The notes under the pieces: model-generated
What the model was told of the DNA's origin: nothing
What the model saw: only the letters and a program-made list of their open reading frames with translations
Databases searched by the model: none
Shown: piece after piece, positions 19,471 to 27,402 of the stretch
How positions within the stretch are numbered: the first letter of the stretch is position 1
How the letters are laid out: the number at the start of each line of letters is the position of its first letter
Assembly: GCA_963748385.1 (NCBI GenBank)
Contig: CAVVIQ010000012.1
Span: forward strand, 124,001 to 188,000
DNA length: 64,000 bases
From: Rhodoblastus sp963748385
GTDB taxonomy: Bacteria; Pseudomonadota; Alphaproteobacteria; Rhizobiales; Beijerinckiaceae
Direction: 5' to 3'
Program-made: the position numbers and the translations under genes

Positions 19471-20394
19471 GTGACGATTCCCGACTATCAAACATTGATG
19501 CTGCCCGTCCTCAAGCTCGCCGCGCTTGGCGAAACCCGCGTTCCGGATGTCGAAAGCCAGATCGCAGACGAATTCGGACTGACGGAAGATGAGCGCGAGC
19601 GCCTTCTCCCAAGCGGTCGGCAGAAGGTGCTGCATAATCGAATTCATTGGTCAAAGTTCTATCTCGGCAAAGCTGGCCTAATCGAGACGCCGCGTCGCGG
19701 TCGCTTTGTCGCCACCGATGCCGGCCGGAAGCTCTTGAAACGAAACTTTGATCGGCTCGATGTCGACACTTTGGTCAAGGAATGCCCGCAATTCAGAGAA
19801 TTCTACGACAACGGCCAGAAACCGGAAAATCAAGATTTGGTTTCCGCCCCGCATCCCGGCGCCGCAACGATAACGCCCGAGGAACAGATCGAAGGGGCTT
19901 ATGTTGCGTTATCCTCGGCGCTTCGGGCTGACCTTTTGCAGCGCACCCTCCAAAACAGCCCCAGCTTTTTTGAAAGAGTGATTGTCGATTTGCTGGTCGC
20001 GATGGGCTACGGCGGATCGCGGACAAGCGCCGCCTCGCAGTTGGGACGCTCTGGCGATGGCGGAGTCGACGGCGTTATCAATGAAGACCGCCTCGGACTG
20101 GATCGAGTTTATGTTCAGGCTAAGCGCTATGCGCAGGGCAACGCCGTCGGCCGGCCTGACGTTCAGGCTTTTGTCGGCAGCCTCGTCGGCCTCGGGGCAT
20201 CAAAGGGCGTCTTCGTGACGACCTCCTCTTTCAGTAGGCAAGCGACGGAATTCGTCGAGCGCCTTTCCCAAAGGGTTATTTTGATCGATGGGCAGCGTCT
20301 GACCGACCTTATGATCGAGCACAACGTCGGCGTTCGGACCAACAGGACCATCGAGTTCAAGAAACTCGATGAAGATTTCTTTTTGGAGGATTGA
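19471..20394 (+). CDS. mrr: Mrr-type (type IV) restriction endonuclease
   Basis: A 307-residue protein from GTG 19471. Residues about 1-90 form the Mrr N-terminal winged-helix domain (MLPVLKLAALGET, SGRQKVLHNRIHW). Residues about 160-290 form the Mrr catalytic domain of the PD-(D/E)XK fold, with GRSGDGGVDG (D200) and YVQAKRYA (Q216, K218), the D-QxK active site of the family. Mrr enzymes cut DNA carrying foreign methylation and need no partner methylase. Its location next to IS3 debris and beside tRNA-Lys fits an accessory defence gene. The active-site residues look intact. Confidence 0.9.
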   Translation: MTIPDYQTLMLPVLKLAALGETRVPDVESQIADEFGLTEDERERLLPSGRQKVLHNRIHWSKFYLGKAGLIETPRRGRFVATDAGRKLLKRNFDRLDVDTLVKECPQFREFYDNGQKPENQDLVSAPHPGAATITPEEQIEGAYVALSSALRADLLQRTLQNSPSFFERVIVDLLVAMGYGGSRTSAASQLGRSGDGGVDGVINEDRLGLDRVYVQAKRYAQGNAVGRPDVQAFVGSLVGLGASKGVFVTTSSFSRQATEFVERLSQRVILIDGQRLTDLMIEHNVGVRTNRTIEFKKLDEDFFLED

Positions 20395-20523
20395 TGACAC
20401 AAGCCGGTGGCAGGCTTGGCTGGCATGGGGCGAATTTCCGAAATCCGCTTACCGGATGCTTACCGAACTGCACTTTGACCAGAGCGCCACAGCCGGAGTG
20501 TCGCACAACCTATTGATTTTCAA

Positions 20524-20599
20524 TGGTGAGCGCGCTGGGACTCGAACCCAGGACCCTTTGATTAAAAGTCAAATGCTCTACCGGCTGAGCTACGCGCTC
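20524..20599 (-). tRNA. tRNA-Lys (anticodon TTT)
   Basis: On the reverse strand the 76-base sequence begins GAGCGCGTAGCTCAGCCGG and ends GCGCGCTCACCA, so the CCA is encoded. The acceptor stem GAGCGCG pairs with CGCGCTC. The anticodon stem TTTGA/TCAAA encloses the loop CTTTTAA, giving anticodon TTT. The T-arm GGTTCGAGTCC is canonical. It lies between mrr and a GNAT gene transcribed in the same direction as the tRNA. Confidence 0.96.
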
Positions 20600-20641
20600 C
20601 CTGAAGGGTGAAAGGGGAAGTACAGGGCTTCCCCGCGCCGG

Positions 20642-21862
20642 TCAATAGTCCTTTCTCGCGCTCTCCGGGGGCCAAAACGGGGCTGGTTTGCGGCGGAGGC
20701 GGAACTTTTCGGCCAAAGCGAGGAGCTTCGGGTTGCGCTTGACCAATCTTTTGGCGGATGCGGCCAGAGCGAAGACAGGCAGGGCAAGCCGCCCGAACAG
20801 GGTCGGCGCGTAAAGCGCGTCGGCCAGATGTTCGACCTCGTCGCAGAAATCGGCCTTGTAACGCGCCTCGCCTATTCCCAGGTCGAAGGCCGAAAATTTT
20901 CGCGCGCAGGCGTCGCGCACCACATGAGCGAGCAGGATTTCGCCGGGGCTGGATTTCGCGATTTCCGGATCGGGATCGTAGGAGATGAACATGCCTTGCA
21001 GGCGCCCGCCATTCGCGCCGGCGCCAAGCGCCGCGACGATCCGGTCGCCCACAGCCAAAGCATGAAGCTCGGCGCCGCCCTCCCCTTCCGCAAGCGCGCC
21101 GTAAAAAGCCCGCAGGGCGTCAATCTCGTCTGGGGCCAAGCGAAATTCCGGGCGACCGGCCTTGTGCGCGAAAAAAGCGTCGAGAACTTTTGCCTTTTCC
21201 TGGCCGCAGGCGGCGCGGAAATAGCGCAGGGCCCCCAAGGCGGCGAGCCGCTTTTCCTTCTTGCGCAGTTTCTTGCGCGCGTCGGCGGAAAGTTGGCCGG
21301 CGAGAAAGGCGCCGCCGTCTTCCGGCAGATTGGCGGCGCGTGCGAGATTCGCCGCCGGCCGATGGTCGAGGCGGGTCAAGGGATTGGCCGCGCGTTTCCA
21401 GATCAGGGGGAGATTCAGGAGACGATAGAGATGAGGTCCGGCAGGCGCGGACCGCGCCGCCGCGCGCAGCAAACGCCGCAGGTCTTCGGCGGAAGGTTCG
21501 GCGCCGGCGCGAAACAGGCCGAGGTTGTAATTCGAATGTTTTTCGCCCGGGAACTGCGCCACCCGCAGGGGACCGAGACGGAACAGGGCGAGCGGCAGGA
21601 CGGCGAGCGGCGCGCCGTCGTCGTCGCGGGCGACGACAAAAAACGGCGTCGCCTTCCGGCGGGACCCGAAAATCTCGAACCAGGACAGGACGAAGCGCTC
21701 GCTCTGGTAGAACGAGCCGCGTTTTTCGGGCGACAATTCGCGCCACGCCGCCAGGGCTTGAGCCGGATCGCCGAAAACCTCGACCCGCGCAAAAGCCTTC
21801 CGCGCCGGCGCGCCGGTCCGAGGCAAGGAGGTCGGGACGGTTTGCGGCGCGGCGACGGACAT
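20642..21862 (-). CDS. GNAT-type acetyltransferase of the BioF2/CelD-like family
   Basis: A 406-residue soluble protein with the layout of the BioF2-like (PF13480) acetyltransferases found with cellulose and exopolysaccharide genes. There is an N-terminal half with FYQSERFVLSWFEIFG and VLPLALFRLGPLRV, a basic KKLRKKEKRLAALG segment, and a C-terminal GNAT fold with LHALAVGDRIVAALGAG and FDLGIGEARYKADF. The substrate is probably a polysaccharide or lipid-linked sugar. It is divergent from a polysaccharide deacetylase at 21967, so the pair may share control and modify the same envelope polymer (inference). Confidence 0.8.
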   Translation of the reverse strand: MSVAAPQTVPTSLPRTGAPARKAFARVEVFGDPAQALAAWRELSPEKRGSFYQSERFVLSWFEIFGSRRKATPFFVVARDDDGAPLAVLPLALFRLGPLRVAQFPGEKHSNYNLGLFRAGAEPSAEDLRRLLRAAARSAPAGPHLYRLLNLPLIWKRAANPLTRLDHRPAANLARAANLPEDGGAFLAGQLSADARKKLRKKEKRLAALGALRYFRAACGQEKAKVLDAFFAHKAGRPEFRLAPDEIDALRAFYGALAEGEGGAELHALAVGDRIVAALGAGANGGRLQGMFISYDPDPEIAKSSPGEILLAHVVRDACARKFSAFDLGIGEARYKADFCDEVEHLADALYAPTLFGRLALPVFALAASAKRLVKRNPKLLALAEKFRLRRKPAPFWPPESARKDY

Positions 21863-21966
21863 CGAGACTTTCCTGAAGCGAACCGCTTCGTCCTATCAAT
21901 AAAAGGTCAATGCTTGCTTGCTAGCTTTTCCGCCCGACCTTTTTGACCTCTGGCGCCTCGACCGCG

Positions 21967-23016
21967 ATGAACTGGAAGAAGAACGCTATCGCCGCCGGCT
22001 TCGGCCTGTTCCGCGCCACCGGCCTGCACCGTCTGGTGGGCGAAATTTTTCGCGGGCGCGGCGTTATCCTCACGTTTCACCGCGTGCGCCCCGCGCCGCG
22101 AACGGGTTTTACGCCCAACGCCCTTCTCGAGATCACGCCGGACTTTTTCGACGCCGTCCTCACCCGGCTGCGCGAGGCCGGCCTTGCTCTCGTCTCGCTC
22201 GACGAGGCGATGTTCCGGCTGGCGACCGGCGAAGGCGGCCCTTTCGCGGCGCTGACCTTCGACGACGGCTTCCGCGATCTCCCGGACCATGCCTTGCCCG
22301 CGCTGGAGCGCCATGACGCTCCGGCGACTTTTTACATCGCCCCGGGGCTGGCCGACCGCGCCGCGCGCCTGTGGTGGGTGGAGCTGGAGGAGGCCATTCG
22401 GCGCCTCGACAGGGTCGAACTCGATCTCGACGGCGCCCGCCTCTTCATGCCGGCGCGCGACGACGGCGAAAAAAGCGCCGCCTTCGACCGCGTCTACCGG
22501 CTGTTGCGCGGCGGCTGCGACGACCGGCTGCTGGCGGCGGTCGGCCAACTCGCCTCCAGGGCGGAGATCGACGCCCGAAAACTGGTCGAAGAGAACTGCA
22601 TGGGCTGGGATGAATTGCGCGTTCTGGCGGACCACGGACTGGCGACCATCGGCGCGCATTCGATGACCCATCCCCGCCTCGCGGGCCTGCCGGTCGAGGT
22701 CGCGCGGCGGGAAATGGCGGAAAGCCGCAGCCGGCTCGAAAGGGAATTCGGCCGGACCATCCGCCATTTTGCTTATCCCTACGGCGACGCCGTCTCGGCG
22801 GGACCGCGCGAATTCGCGCTCGCCGCCGAGATCGGCTTCGCCACCGCGACGACGACCCGGCCCGGCATGATCTTCCCCGAACATGCGGGCCATCGTTTCG
22901 CCTTGCCGCGTCTTTCAGTCAACGGGCTGTGGCAGGACCTCGCAAGTTTCGACGTCCTGCTGTCCGGCGCGCCTTTCGCGCTGTGGAACGGCGGCCGAAG
23001 GCTTAATGTGGGTTAA
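21967..23016 (+). CDS. Polysaccharide deacetylase (NodB-type)
   Basis: A 349-residue carbohydrate esterase family 4 protein. The metal/catalytic pair D99-D100 is in ALTFDDGF, the zinc ligands H231 and H235 are in AHSMTHPRL, and FAYPYGD supplies the third motif. These enzymes remove N- or O-acetyl groups from polysaccharides. ATG 21967 (MNWKKNAIAAGFGLFRA) is chosen; an upstream in-frame TTG at 21943 is less likely. The N-terminus has a short hydrophobic stretch but not a clear cleavable signal. It is divergent from a BioF2-like acetyltransferase and convergent with a DUF2842 gene. Confidence 0.87.
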   Translation: MNWKKNAIAAGFGLFRATGLHRLVGEIFRGRGVILTFHRVRPAPRTGFTPNALLEITPDFFDAVLTRLREAGLALVSLDEAMFRLATGEGGPFAALTFDDGFRDLPDHALPALERHDAPATFYIAPGLADRAARLWWVELEEAIRRLDRVELDLDGARLFMPARDDGEKSAAFDRVYRLLRGGCDDRLLAAVGQLASRAEIDARKLVEENCMGWDELRVLADHGLATIGAHSMTHPRLAGLPVEVARREMAESRSRLEREFGRTIRHFAYPYGDAVSAGPREFALAAEIGFATATTTRPGMIFPEHAGHRFALPRLSVNGLWQDLASFDVLLSGAPFALWNGGRRLNVG

Positions 23017-23045
23017 CAAATTCGGCGAGCGGTCGGCCTATGCCC

Positions 23046-23056
23046 GGGGGGGGGGG
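23046..23056. repeat. Eleven-base poly-G run
   Basis: A homopolymer of eleven G lies between the convergent deacetylase and DUF2842 genes, outside both coding regions. Runs this long are unstable to replication slippage and error-prone in sequencing, so its exact length is uncertain. Confidence 0.8.
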
Positions 23057-23066
23057 TGGCGAAAAA

Positions 23067-23276
23067 CTATTCGTCGCGCCGCTCCATCCAGCCGATGAGC
23101 GGGACCATGGGGACCGCCCATCCGAGGCCGAGGATCGCGAAGATCAGCAGCCGCAGCGCTGAATTCTCGACTTTCATCGCCGTCGCCTGCGCCAGAACCA
23201 TGGCGAACAAGGCATAGACGATCACGAAAACGATCATGAAAATCGCGCCGATGAGTTTTCGCTGGCGGCTGCGCAT
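23067..23276 (-). CDS. DUF2842 small membrane protein
   Basis: A 69-residue protein beginning MRSRQRKLIGAIFMIVFVIV, with AGGGAG upstream of ATG 23276. It has two membrane segments (residues about 8-28 and 40-62) and a conserved GLGWAVPMVPLIGWM end. This is the pattern of the alphaproteobacterial DUF2842 family, whose function is unknown. The longer upstream frame is rejected because the ribosome site and family start agree on this ATG. Confidence 0.8.
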   Translation of the reverse strand: MRSRQRKLIGAIFMIVFVIVYALFAMVLAQATAMKVENSALRLLIFAILGLGWAVPMVPLIGWMERRDE

Positions 23277-23396
23277 AAAATCTCCCTTTGCCAAGGTCTT
23301 GCACAACAGGCCCAGTTCATACAAAGATCGGGCGCAGCGGCGCAACGCCGTCCATCGCCAAGCGTCGCTCGGCGACTGAATAGGGGAGGTATCTAT

Positions 23397-23915
23397 ATGC
23401 GTATCTTGAATAAATCCATGCTCACCCTTGCCTGCCTGTGCGGCGGACTGGCCTTCACCCAGGCGAATGCGCAGCCGCGCCCGCCGCAGGCCGACGAATC
23501 AAAAATGTCGTCGCCGCAGGAAATGATGATTGATGAATTGTGTTCGGACACCCACGCCGGCAACGGCTTCGCCGAAATGATGCGCGACCGCACCGAGCAT
23601 ATGGCGACCCTGCTGGAGCTGAACCCGCAACAGACGGCGGCGCTCAAGGAGATCGGGGACTCGCGCTTGAAGGGCGCCAAGGAGTTCAAAGCGTCGATCT
23701 GCGCCCACAAGCCCGACCTTTCGAGCTTCACCGCGCGCCTCGATTTCCGCGTCCAGATGATGCAGCACCGGCTCGACGCATTCAAGACCGAAGCCGCGCA
23801 GCTCACCTCCTTCTACAACGGCCTCAACGCCAAGCAGAAAGCCGCCTTCGAGGAGGAGGGCTTGGAAGAAGAGATGCACGAGGGGCGCGAGATGGAAGGT
23901 GGCCCGAACGAATAA
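23397..23915 (+). CDS. Periplasmic Spy/CpxP-like (LTXXQ motif) protein
   Basis: A 172-residue protein with a signal peptide (MRILNKSMLTLACLCGGLAF, cleavage near QANA-QP at about 25). The mature part is helical and charged. It contains LLELNPQQTAALKEI and FYNGLNAKQKAAFEEEG, two copies of the L(T/N)xxQ-type motif of the CpxP/Spy chaperone family, plus Met-rich RVQMMQHRL. Such proteins buffer envelope stress or bind metal. An AGGGGAGG-type ribosome site precedes ATG 23397, and a strong terminator follows. Confidence 0.8.
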   Translation: MRILNKSMLTLACLCGGLAFTQANAQPRPPQADESKMSSPQEMMIDELCSDTHAGNGFAEMMRDRTEHMATLLELNPQQTAALKEIGDSRLKGAKEFKASICAHKPDLSSFTARLDFRVQMMQHRLDAFKTEAAQLTSFYNGLNAKQKAAFEEEGLEEEMHEGREMEGGPNE

Positions 23916-23936
23916 GGCCATCCGGCTCGGATTTTC

Positions 23937-23969
23937 GCCGCGGCGGCTCTCCCGCCGCGGCCTTTTTTT
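23937..23969 (+). terminator. Rho-independent terminator after the Spy-like gene
   Basis: A perfect 10-bp GC stem (23937-23946 with 23952-23961) and a five-base loop are followed by a run of seven T at 23963-23969. It begins about 20 bases after the Spy-like gene's stop codon. Confidence 0.9.
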
Positions 23970-24085
23970 GTCAGCCCACCTTTTCAGCCTGTCCGGGTCG
24001 GGCGTCGAGTCGCCTTCGCGCGCTTCGGCGCGGGCCGGATAATTTGACGCAGCACAAAGGCGCATGTCCGCCCCCGCCAAAATCG

Positions 24086-24114
24086 TTGGCAATTCCGGCT
24101 CCGCGTGAAATATT
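24086..24114 (+). promoter_or_regulatory. Candidate promoter for the EF-G-like gene
   Basis: TTGGCA at 24086-24091 and AATATT at 24109-24114 are separated by 17 bases, in the short gap between the terminator at 23937-23969 and the start codon at 24161. Confidence 0.45.
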
Positions 24115-24160
24115 TGCGACGGGCCGGGCGGACCGGCGGCGATTGGCAAGGAGCGGGGAC

Positions 24161-26233
24161 ATGAGCGAGAGCGCAAATGGCGAAAGACGCGTAAGCGGGC
24201 CGCGGCTTTTCGCGATCGTCGGTCCGTTCCAGAGCGGCAAGACCACGCTGCTCGAATGTCTCCTGGCCCGCGCTGGCGCCCTGGCGCGGCAGGGTTCGGT
24301 GCGCGACGGATCCTCGGTCGGCGACTCGAGCGCCGAGGCCCGCGCCCACGCAGCAAGCGTAGAGGCCAATATCGCCTCGGTCGATTATCTCGGCGACCGT
24401 TTCACCTTCATCGACCTGCCCGGCTCAATCGAATTCGCTCATGAGGCGCGCAATGTCCTGCCCCTGTGCGATGCGGCGGTCGTGGTCTGCGAGGCGGACG
24501 AACGCAAGCTGCCCGCCCTGCGCATGATTCTGCGCGAGCTCGAAGACCTCGGAATTCCGCGCATCCTGTTCCTCAACAAGATCGATCAGGCCGATCTGCG
24601 CATCCGCGAGACGCTGGCCATGCTTCAGCCGACCTCGCGGACGCCGCTGCTGCTGCGGCAAATCCCGATCTGGCAGAATGGAATCGTCACCGGCTTCATC
24701 GATCTCGCGCTTGAGCGCGCCTTCGTCTATCGCGAACACGCGCCCTCCGTCGTGGTGGACGTGCCCGCCGGCGAAATGCCGCGCGAGAAGGAAGAGCGCT
24801 ACACCATGCTGGAGCGCCTCGCCGATTATGACGACGCCTTGATGGAGGAGCTGATCTCCGACATCGAGCCGCCGCGAGACCAGATTTTCGACGACCTGAC
24901 CCGCGATCTGCGTGAGGGTCTGGTCGCGCCGGTCCTGATCGGCTCGGCGGAGGCCGGCCATGGCGTCACCCGCCTGCTGAAGGCGCTCCGCCACGAGTCA
25001 CCGGGGATCGCGCGGGTGCGCGCCCGGCTCGGCCTCGCCGACGACGGTCCGGCGCTCGCCCATGCGATAAAAACCATCCATACCGCCCATGGCGGCAAGC
25101 TCAGCTTCGCCCGCGTGCTGCGCGGGTCCTTCACCGACGGCGCCCTGGTCAGGAGCGCCAAGGGCGAGGACCGCATTTCCGGCCTGTCCCGCATGATGGG
25201 CCTTGCCGGTTCGAAACAGGGCAAGGTCGAGGAAGGCGACGGCGTCGCCTTCGGACGGCTCGATCATGTGGCGACCGGGGACACGTTCGGCGACGCCAAG
25301 GCCGGCGCTCCGGCCCCGGCGCTCGCCGCGATCGCGCCGCCGCAACCGGCCCATTGCATCGCGCTCGCCGTCAAGGACCGCAAGGACGAGGTTCGCCTTG
25401 CCGCCGCCATGGCGAAACTCGCAGACGAAGACCCGTCGCTGTCCTTTGTGCAGGATCAGGAGGCCGGCGAGCTGCGGCTGTATGGCCAGGGTGAAATGCA
25501 TCTGCGCGTGGCGCTGGAGCGCCTTGCCGCGCGCTTCGGCGTCACCGTGGAGTCGCACAAGCCTGGCGTCGGCTATCGCGAGACCATCCGCCACCCTGTT
25601 TCGGTGCGCGGCCGCCACAAGAAACAGTCGGGCGGCCACGGCCAGTTCGGCGATGTCGCGCTGGATGTCGCCCCTTTGCCCCGTGGCGAAGGCTTTGCCT
25701 TCAACGAGACAGTCCATGGCGGCGCGGTGCCGAGAAATTATTTCGGCGCCATCGAGGAAGGCTGCAAGGACGCGCTGGAAAAGGGCCCGCTCGGCTTCCC
25801 GGTGGTGGACGTGGCGGCGACCCTGACCGACGGCTCCTATCACAGCGTCGATTCGTCCGACATGGCCTTCCGCACCGCCGCGCGCATCGGCATGTCGGAA
25901 GCGCTGGGCAAGGCCAATCCGGTGCTGCTGGAGCCGATCCTCTCCGTCGCCATCGCCACGCCGAGCGAGGCCCTGTCCCGCATCACCGCGATCGTCTCCA
26001 GCCGGCGCGGCCAGATTCTGGGCTATGACGGGCGGCCCGGCTGGGAGGGCTGGGACGTGCTCAGCGCGCTGATCCCGGAAGCGGAACTGGACGGGTTGAT
26101 CGTCGAATTGCGCTCGGCGACGGCGGGCGTCGGCTCCTTCACCCAGAAATTCGACCATCTGGCCGAAATGGTCGGCAAGACGGCGGACGCCATCGTCGCC
26201 CACCATAACGGGACCAAAGTCCCGGCGCATTGA
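24161..26233 (+). CDS. Elongation factor G-like GTPase (EF-G2 type)
   Basis: A 690-residue translational GTPase with AAGGAG upstream of ATG 24161. The G1 motif is GPFQSGKT (residues 21-28), G3 is DLPG and G4 is NKID. The C-terminal domains include GQGEMHLRVALERL, the VPRNYFGAIEEG segment and domain V. The protein resembles the EF-G-like proteins annotated as EF-G2 or FusA2 rather than canonical FusA: the P-loop lacks the usual AHxDxGKT histidine-aspartate and the effector region is divergent. The true role is unknown; ribosome recycling or stress translation is possible. No rpsL, rpsG or tuf genes are adjacent, which also argues against the housekeeping copy. Confidence 0.88.
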   Translation: MSESANGERRVSGPRLFAIVGPFQSGKTTLLECLLARAGALARQGSVRDGSSVGDSSAEARAHAASVEANIASVDYLGDRFTFIDLPGSIEFAHEARNVLPLCDAAVVVCEADERKLPALRMILRELEDLGIPRILFLNKIDQADLRIRETLAMLQPTSRTPLLLRQIPIWQNGIVTGFIDLALERAFVYREHAPSVVVDVPAGEMPREKEERYTMLERLADYDDALMEELISDIEPPRDQIFDDLTRDLREGLVAPVLIGSAEAGHGVTRLLKALRHESPGIARVRARLGLADDGPALAHAIKTIHTAHGGKLSFARVLRGSFTDGALVRSAKGEDRISGLSRMMGLAGSKQGKVEEGDGVAFGRLDHVATGDTFGDAKAGAPAPALAAIAPPQPAHCIALAVKDRKDEVRLAAAMAKLADEDPSLSFVQDQEAGELRLYGQGEMHLRVALERLAARFGVTVESHKPGVGYRETIRHPVSVRGRHKKQSGGHGQFGDVALDVAPLPRGEGFAFNETVHGGAVPRNYFGAIEEGCKDALEKGPLGFPVVDVAATLTDGSYHSVDSSDMAFRTAARIGMSEALGKANPVLLEPILSVAIATPSEALSRITAIVSSRRGQILGYDGRPGWEGWDVLSALIPEAELDGLIVELRSATAGVGSFTQKFDHLAEMVGKTADAIVAHHNGTKVPAH

Positions 26234-26271
26234 GGCGGGACCTCGTCGCGCTTCGGAATTTCGCGCCGGGG

Positions 26272-27402
26272 TCAGGATTGCGACTGCGACGACACGGCGC
26301 GGAAACGCCATAGCGCCAAGGCGAGGAAGATCCCGCCGATCGCCGCCGTGGCGACGAAACGCGGCCAGACCAGGTCGAAGCCCGCGCCGCGATAGAGAAT
26401 GGCCTGGGCGATGGCGACGAAGTGGGTCGAAGGCGAGGCCTGCATGATGGTCCGCAGCCAAAGCGGCTGCGATTCGAGCGGGGTATTGCCGCCGGAAAGC
26501 AGGTTCAGGGGCACGGCGACCAGGATATAGAGCAGGCCGAGCTGCGGCATGGTCCGCGCGATGGTGGCGAGAAAAACGCCGACCGAAGTGGCGAAGAACA
26601 GGTAGAGCAGCGCCCCGAACAGGAAGAGCGGGATCGAGCCCTCGATGGGCACGCGCAGCAGCCTTTCGACGATGAAAACCAGCGACAGGCCGACGGCGCC
26701 GACGATGATCAGGCTGTTGGCCCAGATTTTCGCCATCGCGATCTCGAAGGGCGTGACCGGCATGACCAGAAGATGTTCGACCGTGCCGTGCTCGCGCTCG
26801 CGCACCACCGCCGCGCCGGCGAGAATGATCGCCAGCATGGTGGTGGAGGAAATGACGCCCATGACGCTGGTGAACCAGGACGTCACGACGTTGGGATTGA
26901 AGGCGATGCGCACGACCTGGCCGATCGGCGCCGGCGGCGGTTCGTCCTGGCGGGTGAGGAATTTGGCGATTTCGTCGGAAAGAATTTGCGCGGCGTAGCC
27001 GGAGCCGATCCCCGCCTGTACCATGGCGGTGGCGTCGACATTGATCTGCAGGATGGGCTGGCGGCCGCCCACAAGATCGCGTTCGAAATGGGGTGGAATA
27101 TTGATGACGAACGTATAGGCGCCGACATCCATCTGCCGATCGACATCCTTCTGCGCGATAATGCGGGCGGGCTGGAAAAACGGCGGCAGAAAGGCGCGGG
27201 CGAGCCGGCCCGACAATACGGAATGGTCCTCGTCCACCACGGCGATGGAGGCGTTGTGCACTTCCTGCGAATTGCTCTGCGCCTGGGCGATGATCGCCAG
27301 CGAAAACGAATAGACCACCAGGCCGAGCAGCACCCAGTCGCGGAAAAAGCTGCGCAGCTCCTTGGTCCCCAGCCAGAAAATGTTGCGCAGGCCCTGCATC
27401 AT
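26272..27402 (-). CDS. yhhJ: ABC-2 type transport permease (YhhJ-like)
   Basis: A 376-residue membrane protein: one N-terminal membrane helix (LLGLVVYSFSLAIIAQAQ), a periplasmic domain to about residue 170, then five helices and the ABC-2 signature region with REREHGTVEHLLVMPVTPFE and LSGGNTPLESQP. It is the stand-alone permease of the HlyD-RbbA-YhhJ efflux set. Its start overlaps the rbbA stop by four bases. It ends about 40 bases from the convergent EF-G-like gene. Substrate unknown. Confidence 0.88.
   Translation of the reverse strand: MMQGLRNIFWLGTKELRSFFRDWVLLGLVVYSFSLAIIAQAQSNSQEVHNASIAVVDEDHSVLSGRLARAFLPPFFQPARIIAQKDVDRQMDVGAYTFVINIPPHFERDLVGGRQPILQINVDATAMVQAGIGSGYAAQILSDEIAKFLTRQDEPPPAPIGQVVRIAFNPNVVTSWFTSVMGVISSTTMLAIILAGAAVVREREHGTVEHLLVMPVTPFEIAMAKIWANSLIIVGAVGLSLVFIVERLLRVPIEGSIPLFLFGALLYLFFATSVGVFLATIARTMPQLGLLYILVAVPLNLLSGGNTPLESQPLWLRTIMQASPSTHFVAIAQAILYRGAGFDLVWPRFVATAAIGGIFLALALWRFRAVSSQSQS

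Noticed and set aside
20400..20600. Possible attachment-site duplication of tRNA-Lys bounding the Mrr patch
   Set aside because: I looked for a copy of the tRNA 3' end in 17985-20500 and found none, and no integrase gene is present.
20614..20634. Hairpin between tRNA-Lys and the GNAT gene as a terminator
   Set aside because: The 7-bp stem is present, but there is no U-tract and its distance to either transcript end is ambiguous.
23046..23056. Poly-G run as a phase-variation switch
   Set aside because: It lies downstream of both convergent genes and outside their frames and promoters, so slippage would not alter expression in an obvious way.
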